Shown here piece by piece: positions 25,486-34,495 of a stretch of 64,000 bases of DNA. The stretch covers positions 1 through 64,000 of the forward strand of contig CAYWSX010000008.1 in the NCBI GenBank assembly GCA_964461115.1. The letters run 5' to 3'. Position 1 is the stretch's first letter, and every line of letters starts with the position of its first letter. A program made the position numbers and the translations under genes. The notes beneath the pieces were generated by a model. That model had not been told where the DNA came from, made no database searches, and was given only the letters and a program-made list of their open reading frames with translations. This DNA comes from RGIG2134 sp964461115. GTDB lineage: Bacteria > Cyanobacteriota > Vampirovibrionia > Gastranaerophilales > Gastranaerophilaceae.

Positions 25486-26331
25486 ATGCCAATTTTACAA
25501 TCAATTTTAATGGGATTTATACAAGGTTTGACAGAATTTTTACCAGTGAGCTCTTCAGGCCATTTGGTTTTGACATCTTCGCTTTATAAGATTTTTACGG
25601 GCGCTGAACTTATCCATAACGGTCCCCAGGAAGCATTTTTTGATATTGTACTTCACGTCGGCACACTAGTTGCAATTTTTGTATTCTTTTGGGGCGATAT
25701 TGTAGATATTCTCAAAAAATTTGCAGTGGCCTGTAAAACCAAGGATTTCAGCTCCAACGAAGCAAAATTACCATTATTCATAATGTTGAGTACGGTTTTT
25801 ACTCTCATTATCTGCTTTCCGCTAAAAGACACTATCGAAAAAATGCTTACAGCGCCTATTTGGGCAGGAGTATTTCTGCTTATCACAGGTATAGTCCTTT
25901 TAACCAGCGAATTTATTTCCAAAAAATTTGCATGCAAAGAAGAAAACATAACGGTTAAACGTTCAATTTTAATCGGGATAGCACAGGGGCTGGCTATATT
26001 TCCGGGGTTGTCACGTTCAGGAATGACAATAGCAACAGGGCTTGCAAGTGGTTTAGACCGCGTAACTTGTGCAAAATACTCATTTCTTTTGAGTATTCCG
26101 ATTATCCTTGCGGCATCTTTGTTGTATCCGCTTATTGAAATAGATTTAAAAGAATTTGTAAACTTTGATTGGGTTTCAATAGGTGCAGGGTTCATTGTCT
26201 CGGCCGTTGTCGGTTACTTTTGTATTAAATATTTCATTAAATTTTTACAAAAATTCTCACTCAACATTTTTGCCTACTACTGTTTTATCGTAGGCATGGC
26301 AATGATAATCGGATTCAAATTCTTTGCATAA
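25486..26331 (+). CDS. uppP: undecaprenyl-diphosphatase
   Basis: 281 aa membrane protein of the BacA/UppP family. It dephosphorylates undecaprenyl diphosphate for reuse in peptidoglycan and glycan synthesis and gives bacitracin tolerance. Family motifs: G-F-I-Q-G-L-T-E-F-L-P-V-S-S-S-G-H-L and, in the second inverted repeat, I-G-I-A-Q-G-L-A-I-F-P-G-L-S-R-S-G-M-T-I. Both catalytic patches (E-F/S-S-S and P-G-x-S-R-S-G) are intact. gagg precedes the ATG. Confidence 0.96.
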   Translation: MPILQSILMGFIQGLTEFLPVSSSGHLVLTSSLYKIFTGAELIHNGPQEAFFDIVLHVGTLVAIFVFFWGDIVDILKKFAVACKTKDFSSNEAKLPLFIMLSTVFTLIICFPLKDTIEKMLTAPIWAGVFLLITGIVLLTSEFISKKFACKEENITVKRSILIGIAQGLAIFPGLSRSGMTIATGLASGLDRVTCAKYSFLLSIPIILAASLLYPLIEIDLKEFVNFDWVSIGAGFIVSAVVGYFCIKYFIKFLQKFSLNIFAYYCFIVGMAMIIGFKFFA

Positions 26332-26772
26332 TTATCTGATATTGTTAGAAAGATAAGTAAAAATTTTATCCTTCAAAAGCGGTGGAAAAGTATAGCTGTT
26401 GTCCATCGGCGTAATTTTTATCATTGCAGTTTTCGGATTAACCTTAGTCACTGAAACCAAAAGACTTTTGTTGCCGGCTTCAAAAGAAATCAGACCTGTT
26501 TGAGATTGAATCTCATCAATCTTAAATCCACTTGCATTAATAGCTGCAAGTGTCATCAGGAAGAGATTTTCAACGTTCGTATCATAAATTTTCACACAAT
26601 CGTCAAAACTCGTGGTTATAATCTCAGGCTTTGGCTCAGCCGTCACACGAGGAACATTTTGGACACTTTTATAAGTCGGATTGCTGGGTATAAGCGGGAT
26701 TTCGACAGATTGCGCCGCCACGGCACAATTCAATAAAATTGCGACTGCTATGAAAAATTTATAATTTTTCAT
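26332..26772 (-). CDS. small exported protein of unknown function
   Basis: 146 aa from the ATG at 26772, chosen because GGAGG lies at good spacing and a signal peptide (M-K-N-Y-K-F-F-I-A-V-A-I-L-L, cleavage near C-A-V-A-A-Q) begins there. A Pro-rich linker is followed by an alpha/beta domain of about 100 residues (D-C-V-K-I-Y-D-T, then I-S-F-E-A-G-N-K-S-L-L-V-S-V). The start overlaps the polA stop by 14 nt, so translation is probably coupled to polA. No family is recognised. Confidence 0.7.
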   Translation of the reverse strand: MKNYKFFIAVAILLNCAVAAQSVEIPLIPSNPTYKSVQNVPRVTAEPKPEIITTSFDDCVKIYDTNVENLFLMTLAAINASGFKIDEIQSQTGLISFEAGNKSLLVSVTKVNPKTAMIKITPMDNSYTFPPLLKDKIFTYLSNNIR

Positions 26773-29644
26773 CAGTAACCTCCATCCAGCTTTCACCAAT
26801 CTGCATGTCGATTACCAGAGGTACTAAAAGCGGCTGATTGAGTTCCATCGCTGTTTTAACAATATTTTTCACCTCTTCAAGTTCGTTTTTATCAACCTCA
26901 AGCACAAGTTCATCGTGAACCTGAATAATCATTTTTGATTTCAAACCGCGCTCTTTCAACTGTTTGTAAACCTCTATCATCGCAAGCTTTACGAGGTCTG
27001 CTGCCGTTCCTTGCAATGGTGCGTTTATTGCTGCGCGTTCGCCAAATTCTTTTATCTGGCGATTTGAAGACGCTAACTCATCTTGTAAATAGCGTTTGCG
27101 GCCATAAATTGTCTCAACATAGCCATGCTTATATGCAAAATGTACCGCATTGTCCATATATTGCTTAATTTTAGGATATGTCGCAAAATATTTGTCTATA
27201 AATATTTGCGCAGAGGCTGTCGAAATATTCAAAGTTTTTGCAAGCCCATAACGCGATTGACCATAAATTATACCAAAATTAACCGTTTTAGCCTTCCCGC
27301 GCATATCTTTTTCCACGCCCTCAAGAGGAACTTCGAAAATCTTGGAAGCCGTAAGCGTATGCACATCTTCATCCTCCGAAAAAGCTTCTATCAGGCTCTC
27401 ATCTTCCGAACAGTGCGCTAAGAGCCTTAATTCGATTTGAGAATAGTCCGCCGAAAGCATCACACTAGTCAGTTTATTTTCAGGTATAAAGGCCTTTCGA
27501 ATCCTATTTCCGACTTCTGTTCTTATCGGGATGTTCTGCAAATTCGGATTCGATGAAGAGAGCCGTCCCGTCGTAGTTGCAGCTTGGTTAAAACTTGCGT
27601 GAACGCGGCAATCCACAGAACTTATCAGTGACGGCAATGTATCAACATATGTAGATTTCAATTTTTGATAATGGCGATTTTCCAGAATCAGTCTGACAAT
27701 TTCGTTGTCTTCCGCCAATTCTTCCAAAACCTTTGCACTGGTTGAATATCCCGTACGGGTTTTATGTTTGGTTTTTGTTTTAAGACTAAGCTTTTCAAAC
27801 AAAATATCTCCAACCTGACGCGGCGAGTTGATGTTAAATTTTTCTCCTGCCATTGCCCAGATTTTTTCCTCAAGAAACTCAATTTTGCTGTCCAGTTCTT
27901 TTGAAAGGTCGTTTAAATAATCACGGTCAATTGAAACACCGTTCCATTCTATGTCTGCAAGCACATAAACCAGCGGAACTTCCATATCATAAAGCAAATT
28001 AAGCTCTTTTTCGTCTAAATTTTCGCACCAATAACGCGTCAACTCCAAAGTCGCAAAAGCATCGTCACAAGCGTAATCAGCAGCGTCTTCAATCAAAACG
28101 CTTTCCATTGTGAAGGCGTCTTTTCCTTTACCGATTAATACTTCAATATCTTTCATAAGATAGCAAAGGTGTTCGCCTGCTTGGGTTTTGAGAGCATGTT
28201 TTCTCGAAGAATCTTTGATATAGCTTGCAAGCATTGTATCAAAAATCATGCCTTCCAACGCAACACCGTATTTGCGGAAAATATTCATATCATATTTGCC
28301 GTTTTGAGTGGTTTTTCCAATTTTTGCGTCTTCAAAAATCGGTTTTAATTTTTCCATTACATAGTCAACTTCCAGCTGGTCGCCGATTTGATGAAAAACG
28401 GGAATATAGAATGATTTTGTCTTATTTTCAGCATTTTCGTTGAGCTTAACTCTGCCGCTCTTCGCCGTAATCTGCGGATTAAATGCAATCGAAATACCAA
28501 CCATATCCGCATCCATAAAGTTTATCGCAGTAGTTTCCGTATCAACCGAAAACAAGCTGTAATGCTTTAATTCTTCGATTAAATTATCAAGTTCTTCTTC
28601 TGTTAAAATTGTATGTTTTTCAAAATCAAAATTGGTATTACATTTTTTCTTTTGAGTTCCGAAATTAAACCCCAACTGCATTTGCCCTTCTTGCAAAGCG
28701 CCCAAATCTTCGTCTGTCGGAAGATTCACAATTAAATTATTTTCTTCGGACGAAAACGGCTTCAAAATATCTCTGATATTGCGAAGGAAATTGAAAAATT
28801 GGACTTTTTGGAAAAATGCACCAACTTTTTCAATATCAGGCATTTCAAGTTTAGTTTTTTCAAAGTCGAAATCTATATCCACATCTGTTTTAATTCTTGC
28901 CAAAAACTGGCTCAGGCGCGCAATTTCTTCCCCTTCTTGAATTTTATTACGGATAGCATTTTCTTTAATTTCAGCGGAATGCGCAAAAATTTGTTCTAAA
29001 TTTTCAAATCTGTCCAGCAGTTTTACAGCCGTCTTTTCACCTATACCACGGATTCCCGGGATATTATCCGAAGTATCTCCGCGAAGAGCTTTGTAATCCA
29101 CTACCTGAAAAGGGTACACTCCGAGTTTGTCGTAAACAGCCTTCCAATCATACTCTTTCAACTCGCCTTTAGACGGAATAAGAACTTTTACGCAGCCTGC
29201 TCTGTCCACAAGCTGGAAAGAATCCTGGTCTCCTGTCAAAATTATGGTTTTGTGTCCGAGTTCTTTTGCCTCGCGCGCAATTGTCCCGATAACATCATCC
29301 GCTTCATAGCCCTCTTTGGTGTATATCGGAATATCGAATGCTTGCAAACCTTCAATTATTAATTCCAATTGGCTTCTTAACGCATCAGGCATGGTTTCCC
29401 TGTTCGCCTTATATTCTGCATATTCTTTCAGACGAAATGTTTCCCGCCCTACGTCAAAAGTAACCGCGATTGCATCAGGTTTGATAGTTTGGTTTTTAAG
29501 AAGGTCAAGCATTGCCTTAAAAAAGCCATATACAGCAAACGTCGGCTGATTGCCCGTTGTTTTCATACCGCTTCTCTCAAGCGCAAAATAACTGCGGAAC
29601 GCAAGCGCGTGCCCGTCGATTAAAATCATTGTTTTTTGTGACAT
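26759..29644 (-). CDS. polA: DNA polymerase I
   Basis: 961 aa with all three domains. The 5' nuclease opens M-I-L-I-D-G-H-A-L-A-F-R and has D-V-G-R-E-T-F-R, G-Y-E-A-D-D-V-I-G-T and T-G-D-Q-D. The 3'-5' exonuclease keeps its acidic residues (S-V-D-T-E-T-T and Y-A-C-D-D-A), so proofreading is probably active, unlike in many Gram-positives. The polymerase domain has A-D-Y-S-Q-I-E-L-R, R-G-K-A-K-T-V-N-F-G-I-I-Y-G and Q-V-H-D-E-L. It fills gaps and removes Okazaki primers. AGGAG precedes the ATG. Confidence 0.97.
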   Translation of the reverse strand: MSQKTMILIDGHALAFRSYFALERSGMKTTGNQPTFAVYGFFKAMLDLLKNQTIKPDAIAVTFDVGRETFRLKEYAEYKANRETMPDALRSQLELIIEGLQAFDIPIYTKEGYEADDVIGTIAREAKELGHKTIILTGDQDSFQLVDRAGCVKVLIPSKGELKEYDWKAVYDKLGVYPFQVVDYKALRGDTSDNIPGIRGIGEKTAVKLLDRFENLEQIFAHSAEIKENAIRNKIQEGEEIARLSQFLARIKTDVDIDFDFEKTKLEMPDIEKVGAFFQKVQFFNFLRNIRDILKPFSSEENNLIVNLPTDEDLGALQEGQMQLGFNFGTQKKKCNTNFDFEKHTILTEEELDNLIEELKHYSLFSVDTETTAINFMDADMVGISIAFNPQITAKSGRVKLNENAENKTKSFYIPVFHQIGDQLEVDYVMEKLKPIFEDAKIGKTTQNGKYDMNIFRKYGVALEGMIFDTMLASYIKDSSRKHALKTQAGEHLCYLMKDIEVLIGKGKDAFTMESVLIEDAADYACDDAFATLELTRYWCENLDEKELNLLYDMEVPLVYVLADIEWNGVSIDRDYLNDLSKELDSKIEFLEEKIWAMAGEKFNINSPRQVGDILFEKLSLKTKTKHKTRTGYSTSAKVLEELAEDNEIVRLILENRHYQKLKSTYVDTLPSLISSVDCRVHASFNQAATTTGRLSSSNPNLQNIPIRTEVGNRIRKAFIPENKLTSVMLSADYSQIELRLLAHCSEDESLIEAFSEDEDVHTLTASKIFEVPLEGVEKDMRGKAKTVNFGIIYGQSRYGLAKTLNISTASAQIFIDKYFATYPKIKQYMDNAVHFAYKHGYVETIYGRKRYLQDELASSNRQIKEFGERAAINAPLQGTAADLVKLAMIEVYKQLKERGLKSKMIIQVHDELVLEVDKNELEEVKNIVKTAMELNQPLLVPLVIDMQIGESWMEVTDEKL

Positions 29645-29741
29645 ACCATTCTCCTAAACCAGATACTGAAATTTTAAGTTAAAAGGCATAATATATCAAG
29701 CAAAGAGTCTGGTTTTACTTACAAAAATTTTTATTTTCGAC

Positions 29742-30401
29742 TCATTTTTGGTTAACTGAATTTCCCCAAACTGTTGAAGTTGCAAGAGCCGTAATTTTAC
29801 TGATGTTTTGAGCCTGCAAACATCTTATTATTTCAGAAAGCGTGCTTCCTGTTGTTAAAATATCGTCAATTATCAGTATATTTTCGTCATTGTAATTTTC
29901 GGGATAAATTTTAAATGCATCTTTAAGATTTTCTTCCCGCTCGTCCATTTTTAGCTTGTATTGAGGTTTTGTCTCTTTAATTCTTTCAATAATATTGGTT
30001 TTTACAGCCCAACCGGTCAATTTTGAAAGCTCATTTGCAACAAGTTCCATATGATTGTATCTGCGCTCTTTGTGGCGTTTTTTATGGAGCGGAACGGGGA
30101 TAATTACATACTCTTCGCCGCTTACAGAAGAAAAATAATCATGCATAACCTTTGCCTGAAAATATGCCAGTTCCTTTTTATTGTGGTATTTTACGGCACG
30201 AATAAGTTTTTGCATTTCCTTAACATAAGCGCAGCACGCATAGATTTTTGTTCCCGAAATTTCTTTAATCGGATTTAGGTCAAAAAGTTCAATGTTATCA
30301 AAGCACTTTTCACACATAATTGTGTTTTCATCGCTTTTACGGCAAAAATAGCACTTCCTTTTATAAACAAAATCCAGTAGTTTTATTAAAAAGTTAAACA
30401 T
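29742..30401 (-). CDS. comF: ComF-family phosphoribosyltransferase-like protein
   Basis: 219 aa. An N-terminal zinc finger (C-Y-F-C-R-K ... C-E-K-C) is followed by a phosphoribosyltransferase fold whose PRPP loop I-L-I-I-D-D-I-L-T-T-G-S-T lies at about 175-187. R-Y-N-H-M-E-L-V-A corresponds to the ComF R-x-F-N-x-A/Q-x-L segment. ComF (ComFC/GntX) proteins act in DNA uptake with ComFA or as orphan PRTases; no competence helicase is nearby. The prepilins in this window leave natural competence possible. Confidence 0.9.
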   Translation of the reverse strand: MFNFLIKLLDFVYKRKCYFCRKSDENTIMCEKCFDNIELFDLNPIKEISGTKIYACCAYVKEMQKLIRAVKYHNKKELAYFQAKVMHDYFSSVSGEEYVIIPVPLHKKRHKERRYNHMELVANELSKLTGWAVKTNIIERIKETKPQYKLKMDEREENLKDAFKIYPENYNDENILIIDDILTTGSTLSEIIRCLQAQNISKITALATSTVWGNSVNQK

Positions 30402-30449
30402 AACCTGATTATATGCTAAAATTTTTATTAATTACAGAAAGAGGACAAC

Positions 30450-31817
30450 ATGAACGTCATTTTAATGATTTTATTGATAAGTTTACTAATATTGGTGCAC
30501 GAACTGGGGCACTATGCAGCCGCAAGACTTTGCGGAATAAAAGTATCGAAATTCGGTTTCGGACTGCCTTTTGGTCCCACCCTTTTTGAGAAAAAAATCG
30601 GCGACACAACTTTTTACATCCACGCTTTTTTACTCGGCGGATACGTGTCCTTTCCGGACGATGAAAAAGACAGCGGTTTGCCTGATGATTCACCCGAATT
30701 ATTCAAAAACAAATCTGTCGGTCAGCGTGCTTTTGTTGCGGCAGCAGGCGTCTTTGCCAACGTTGTCTGCGCAATAGTTCTGGTCTTGTTCACCGCTTTT
30801 ATGTGGGGCAAACTTCCTTCGAGCCAATATGAAGTCTATGTTACAAAAATCGTTGCCGAAAAAGGAGCTTCAGTATACCAATCAGGCATGAAAACAGGGG
30901 ACAGAATTGTTTCTATAAACGGTGTCGATATTTTTAACCCAATGCAGGTAAATTTGTTCGCTCAAGCAAGTAAATCTTTTGACGGTAAAGTTTCACCCGA
31001 AAAAGTCGACAGACAATTTGAAAAATTGAAAAAGTTGAATCCTAAATTATCTGAAGGTGTAATTAAGAAAGGTGAAAAAATAATTTTACCGAAAGCGGCT
31101 GAAGAAAATGCCATAAAACTTTCTAAGACAGAAATGTTTGGAATTGAGTCAACTAAAAAACAAATAATGACAATGCTTTCCGACCCGCAAAAGAAATTGA
31201 GAGACAGCCTAATCGACAAAAAAACCTATGTTTCTGACGGAACATTTACATTAAAAGATGTTGCAATTGCAACGTCTGACACATACAATCCTCTTACAAT
31301 AATTGTAGAAAGAAAAGGTATTTTAACAACTTTAAATAAACTCTATCCTGACCGAAACGGGATAATCGGGATTGAAAGACAATATAAAGAAATTTTTGTG
31401 CCGACAAAAGATTTGCAATCAGGCATTGTCAATTCTTACAACTATTTATCATCAAACACTGAAACAATGATTTGGAGTTTAGGACAAATATTTACAGGAA
31501 AAATTCCGCTTAAAGACATGCACGGAATTGTTGCAATTACAAAAGTCGGCGGCGATGTTATTGAGCAGCAGGGGCTGTTTAAAGGCTTTTTGCTTACTGC
31601 AATGATAAGTTTGAACTTAGCTATAGTAAACTTGCTCCCAATTCCTGCTTTAGACGGCGGACATTTAATGTTCCTCTTGATTGAAAAGTTACGCGGACGC
31701 CCGATTGAAGAAAAAACACTCGAAAAAATCGGCAACACAGGATTTTATCTGTTGATAATTCTTATGGTTGTGATTGTCTTTAATGATATATTCGGGTTGA
31801 TAACAAACAAATTTTAG
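30450..31817 (+). CDS. rseP: RseP-family site-2 metalloprotease
   Basis: 455 aa membrane protease of family M50B. The zinc site H-E-L-G-H lies in the first helix (about residues 17-21) and the third ligand motif L-D-G-G-H in the C-terminal helices. A PDZ domain with G-M-K-T-G-D-R-I-V-S-I-N-G is present. A Lys-rich insertion of about 110 residues follows it and appears to split or extend the periplasmic region. RseP cleaves anti-sigma factors or signal-peptide remnants inside the membrane. gaaagagga precedes the ATG. Its stop abuts the convergent receiver gene. Confidence 0.93.
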   Translation: MNVILMILLISLLILVHELGHYAAARLCGIKVSKFGFGLPFGPTLFEKKIGDTTFYIHAFLLGGYVSFPDDEKDSGLPDDSPELFKNKSVGQRAFVAAAGVFANVVCAIVLVLFTAFMWGKLPSSQYEVYVTKIVAEKGASVYQSGMKTGDRIVSINGVDIFNPMQVNLFAQASKSFDGKVSPEKVDRQFEKLKKLNPKLSEGVIKKGEKIILPKAAEENAIKLSKTEMFGIESTKKQIMTMLSDPQKKLRDSLIDKKTYVSDGTFTLKDVAIATSDTYNPLTIIVERKGILTTLNKLYPDRNGIIGIERQYKEIFVPTKDLQSGIVNSYNYLSSNTETMIWSLGQIFTGKIPLKDMHGIVAITKVGGDVIEQQGLFKGFLLTAMISLNLAIVNLLPIPALDGGHLMFLLIEKLRGRPIEEKTLEKIGNTGFYLLIILMVVIVFNDIFGLITNKF

Positions 31818-32393
31818 TTACTCGGTTTTAAACTGGTTACACATCTCGATGATGTTTTTCTGCCAATCATCAACCTTTTCAACATAGAAAGACGCACCCT
31901 TATCACGGCATGCCTGTTTGTGCTCTTTTTTGTTAGATGCAGTCATAATACCGATATTAGATTTAAGCGGTTTGGTTTCGTTAATTTTAATAATTTCATC
32001 AAGAAGTAAAAAACCTTCTCGTTCCGTTGGAATAAACAAGTCTAAAATAACTATATCAAAATGCTGTTTTTTATATTTTGTAATTGCATCATAAATTTCG
32101 TTGGATGAAACTGTATTGAATCCGATTTTGTTGAACATAGTACTAAGTTGATATGTAATTGTGCCCAAATCATCTACTACAAGTACAGACTTTGACGTTC
32201 CTATATCACCAAAAGAGCCAAATGTTTCTTCTTTTTTAACAGACGAGATATTATTGAGATTTTTAACTTTGGTAACTAAGCGCTTAAAATCCTCAACATT
32301 TGCTGTTTCTTTGCTTGGCGGAAGCTCATTTGCAAGCCCGTAAAATCCTTCCAAAAAATTTTCGTCAAGCTCAAGCGTAAATTTATCGTTCAT
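31818..32393 (-). CDS. single-domain response regulator with N-terminal extension
   Basis: 191 aa. Residues about 68-188 form a receiver domain: V-V-D-D acidic pair, phosphoacceptor D in I-L-D-L-F, the Thr in M-T-A-S and the Lys in V-E-K. All key residues are present, so it should be phosphorylatable. The first 65 residues are acidic/helical and match no known output domain. It has no DNA-binding part. No histidine kinase is in the window. It may act by protein contact, as in motility or gliding systems, but the partner is unknown. Confidence 0.85.
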   Translation of the reverse strand: MNDKFTLELDENFLEGFYGLANELPPSKETANVEDFKRLVTKVKNLNNISSVKKEETFGSFGDIGTSKSVLVVDDLGTITYQLSTMFNKIGFNTVSSNEIYDAITKYKKQHFDIVILDLFIPTEREGFLLLDEIIKINETKPLKSNIGIMTASNKKEHKQACRDKGASFYVEKVDDWQKNIIEMCNQFKTE

Positions 32394-32439
32394 TTTTTTC
32401 CAATCTTTTTTAAATTAAATTATTAAAATATTTTATATT

Positions 32440-34281
32440 TTATTTTCTTTTTCTAAACCGTTTTTTTGACGTATTTTTCGAAGTCTCAGGTTTTCCGACA
32501 GTTGAAGTCGTCGGTGTATGATTTTTTGTATTAAAAGCACCTGCCATTAAAACATCAAAATATTTGTCTTCTATATGTGCATAATCAAACATTATAAAAC
32601 CATTCATGGTTTTTTTACGTGTTTCATGAACCTGGCGAAGCAAATCATCGGTTGAGCCGCCCATAAACGTCACAAACAATCCCGGATAAACATTTGTAAG
32701 GTGTGAAGAATTTTTTTTGATATCATCCATAAGCAGCGAGGCCGTAATTTTATCACAAGTCAAGATAAGCGGCGTCAAACCGTCTACATAATTGTATACT
32801 GTCCAAGTACGCCAATCTTGCATTTTGGTTTCAAGACAACGCTGTCTGTCCGGGAAAATAACTGTGGTTAGCGGGATATGATTTGCTTGTGTAAGTTTTT
32901 TAGTTTCTTTTACAAAAGCTGTAATCTTGTCTTGACGATATTTTGCCCATTGATTCCATTCTACCGTGTCTTTTTTTATATCAACAGGGTCTATGTTATA
33001 AATCTTTTTAAAATCCGCACGTGCAAATTCTGTATAACCCCAATTTGTGTTTTCATAGCCTGTGAATTTTGCCTGGATACTTTGCGGATAGCGGATGTAA
33101 TCAAGATTAATACCATCGGGCTTATATTTTGAAACAATCTCGTTAAGAATCTCTGTCAAATATTGCTGTACAGCAGGGTTTGCAGGGTCTATAAAATATC
33201 CGTTATGCTCAGAAACAGACGCAACCGGTCCGGGAGTATTGAAATTTGCTTTAGTTCTGTTAATCCACTCAGGATGAACATTTATAATATTTGTAGGATC
33301 ATTCGCAGACCATTTGTTGCCTACATAGAATGTTTCAAACCAAATATGAAGCTTCATATCCCGCGCATGAGCCTCACGAACCCAAACAGTCAAAGGGTCA
33401 AAGCCAATAAACTCTTCTTTTTGATTAGCTACACCGTATTTTTTTAGGACATCTGACGGAAAAATGGTTTTTCCATGAAAATATGTTTCCAAAAATACAT
33501 TATTTATGCCTGATTTCTTAAGGCGATCAAGCGTTGCGATAATCTGCGCTTCATCTGTCTCCGTCGGACGAATCCAAACACCTTTAAATTCGTTAGGGTA
33601 GTATGGGAGAGCCGTTTCAATAGCTTTATTCGCCATAGCGCTGGCCATAGAAGCATATTTTTGAACGTCTTTGTCGTCTCTTTCTGCGCGCTTGAGGTAC
33701 TGTTTGGCTTTCTTCAAATATTCTTCCGTTTCGCGACGGTCATAGCAAGGATTGTTCATCTCATAATAGTGCATTATAGAAAGAACTTCCTTAATTTTTT
33801 CTTCTGCACCAAAAATAAAGCTGTCAGGAGTTATGTAGGTTTTTACAATCATATTTTGCTTATCAACAAAAACTTTGGTACCGACAGTAATATTTTCGTT
33901 AATCCAGTTTTTTGCATTTCCGTGACCGCTTATTACAAAACCATTTACGGGAATTACGGAGTCTGCACCATAGATTTGTGTCACTATTCCATTCACTACA
34001 ATTGCTTCGGAGCCGAATTCATTTGTCGCAGTTCTGTCCCCGTATTCACGAGTGTAGATGATAAGCTGATTTGAGCCTCTTTGTCCGGGATAAAAAGCTC
34101 CTGACGCATTATTAGCTATCGTTGGGTTTATTTTATCGATTTTTTTTGAAGATTCTTTGTAAATAACTTCTTGAGGATTTATCGGCGTTTGATTATCTAA
34201 AATCGAGCCTTGTGCAAGGGCTTTTAGAGCGCCCGCGCACACAATAAATGCTATTAGTGCCGTGTACAGTAATTTTTTCAT
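32440..34281 (-). CDS. exported glycoside hydrolase-like protein (GHL10/DUF187)
   Basis: 613 aa. A signal peptide (M-K-K-L-L-Y-T-A-L-I-A-F-I-V, ending near A-L-A-Q) predicts export. After a beta-rich region of about 200 residues, F-K-G-V-W-I-R-P starts a TIM-barrel of the GHL10 (YngK/DUF187) type. D-R-L-K-K-S-G-I-N-N-V-F-L-E-T, H-I-W-F-E-T-F and D-G-I-N-L-D-Y-I-R-Y-P follow and carry the acidic catalytic candidates. Family members are predicted cell-wall-acting hydrolases. The C-terminal 25 residues are Thr/Lys-rich. Confidence 0.87.
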   Translation of the reverse strand: MKKLLYTALIAFIVCAGALKALAQGSILDNQTPINPQEVIYKESSKKIDKINPTIANNASGAFYPGQRGSNQLIIYTREYGDRTATNEFGSEAIVVNGIVTQIYGADSVIPVNGFVISGHGNAKNWINENITVGTKVFVDKQNMIVKTYITPDSFIFGAEEKIKEVLSIMHYYEMNNPCYDRRETEEYLKKAKQYLKRAERDDKDVQKYASMASAMANKAIETALPYYPNEFKGVWIRPTETDEAQIIATLDRLKKSGINNVFLETYFHGKTIFPSDVLKKYGVANQKEEFIGFDPLTVWVREAHARDMKLHIWFETFYVGNKWSANDPTNIINVHPEWINRTKANFNTPGPVASVSEHNGYFIDPANPAVQQYLTEILNEIVSKYKPDGINLDYIRYPQSIQAKFTGYENTNWGYTEFARADFKKIYNIDPVDIKKDTVEWNQWAKYRQDKITAFVKETKKLTQANHIPLTTVIFPDRQRCLETKMQDWRTWTVYNYVDGLTPLILTCDKITASLLMDDIKKNSSHLTNVYPGLFVTFMGGSTDDLLRQVHETRKKTMNGFIMFDYAHIEDKYFDVLMAGAFNTKNHTPTTSTVGKPETSKNTSKKRFRKRK

Positions 34282-34495
34282 ATTATCATTTTATACCTGA
34301 TTTGAAAGATTGATATCCTTAATATTGCCTATTTTTTTAGCTTTATTTTAGAATTATTGTATGCGAAATAATATTTGAAGCCAGTTTTTTACAAAAATTA
34401 GAATTTTACCCGCTTTTTGCGAATTTCCTTTGATTAATAAGTTTTTTTATTATAAATTATATTTACGTACAAAATTAGAAATAGAGAGAAACATT

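Noticed and set aside
33661..34074. 137-codon plus-strand frame inside the GHL10 hydrolase gene
   Set aside because: The minus-strand gene has clear domain motifs and a signal peptide; this frame is Phe/Ile/Cys-rich and without a start signal.
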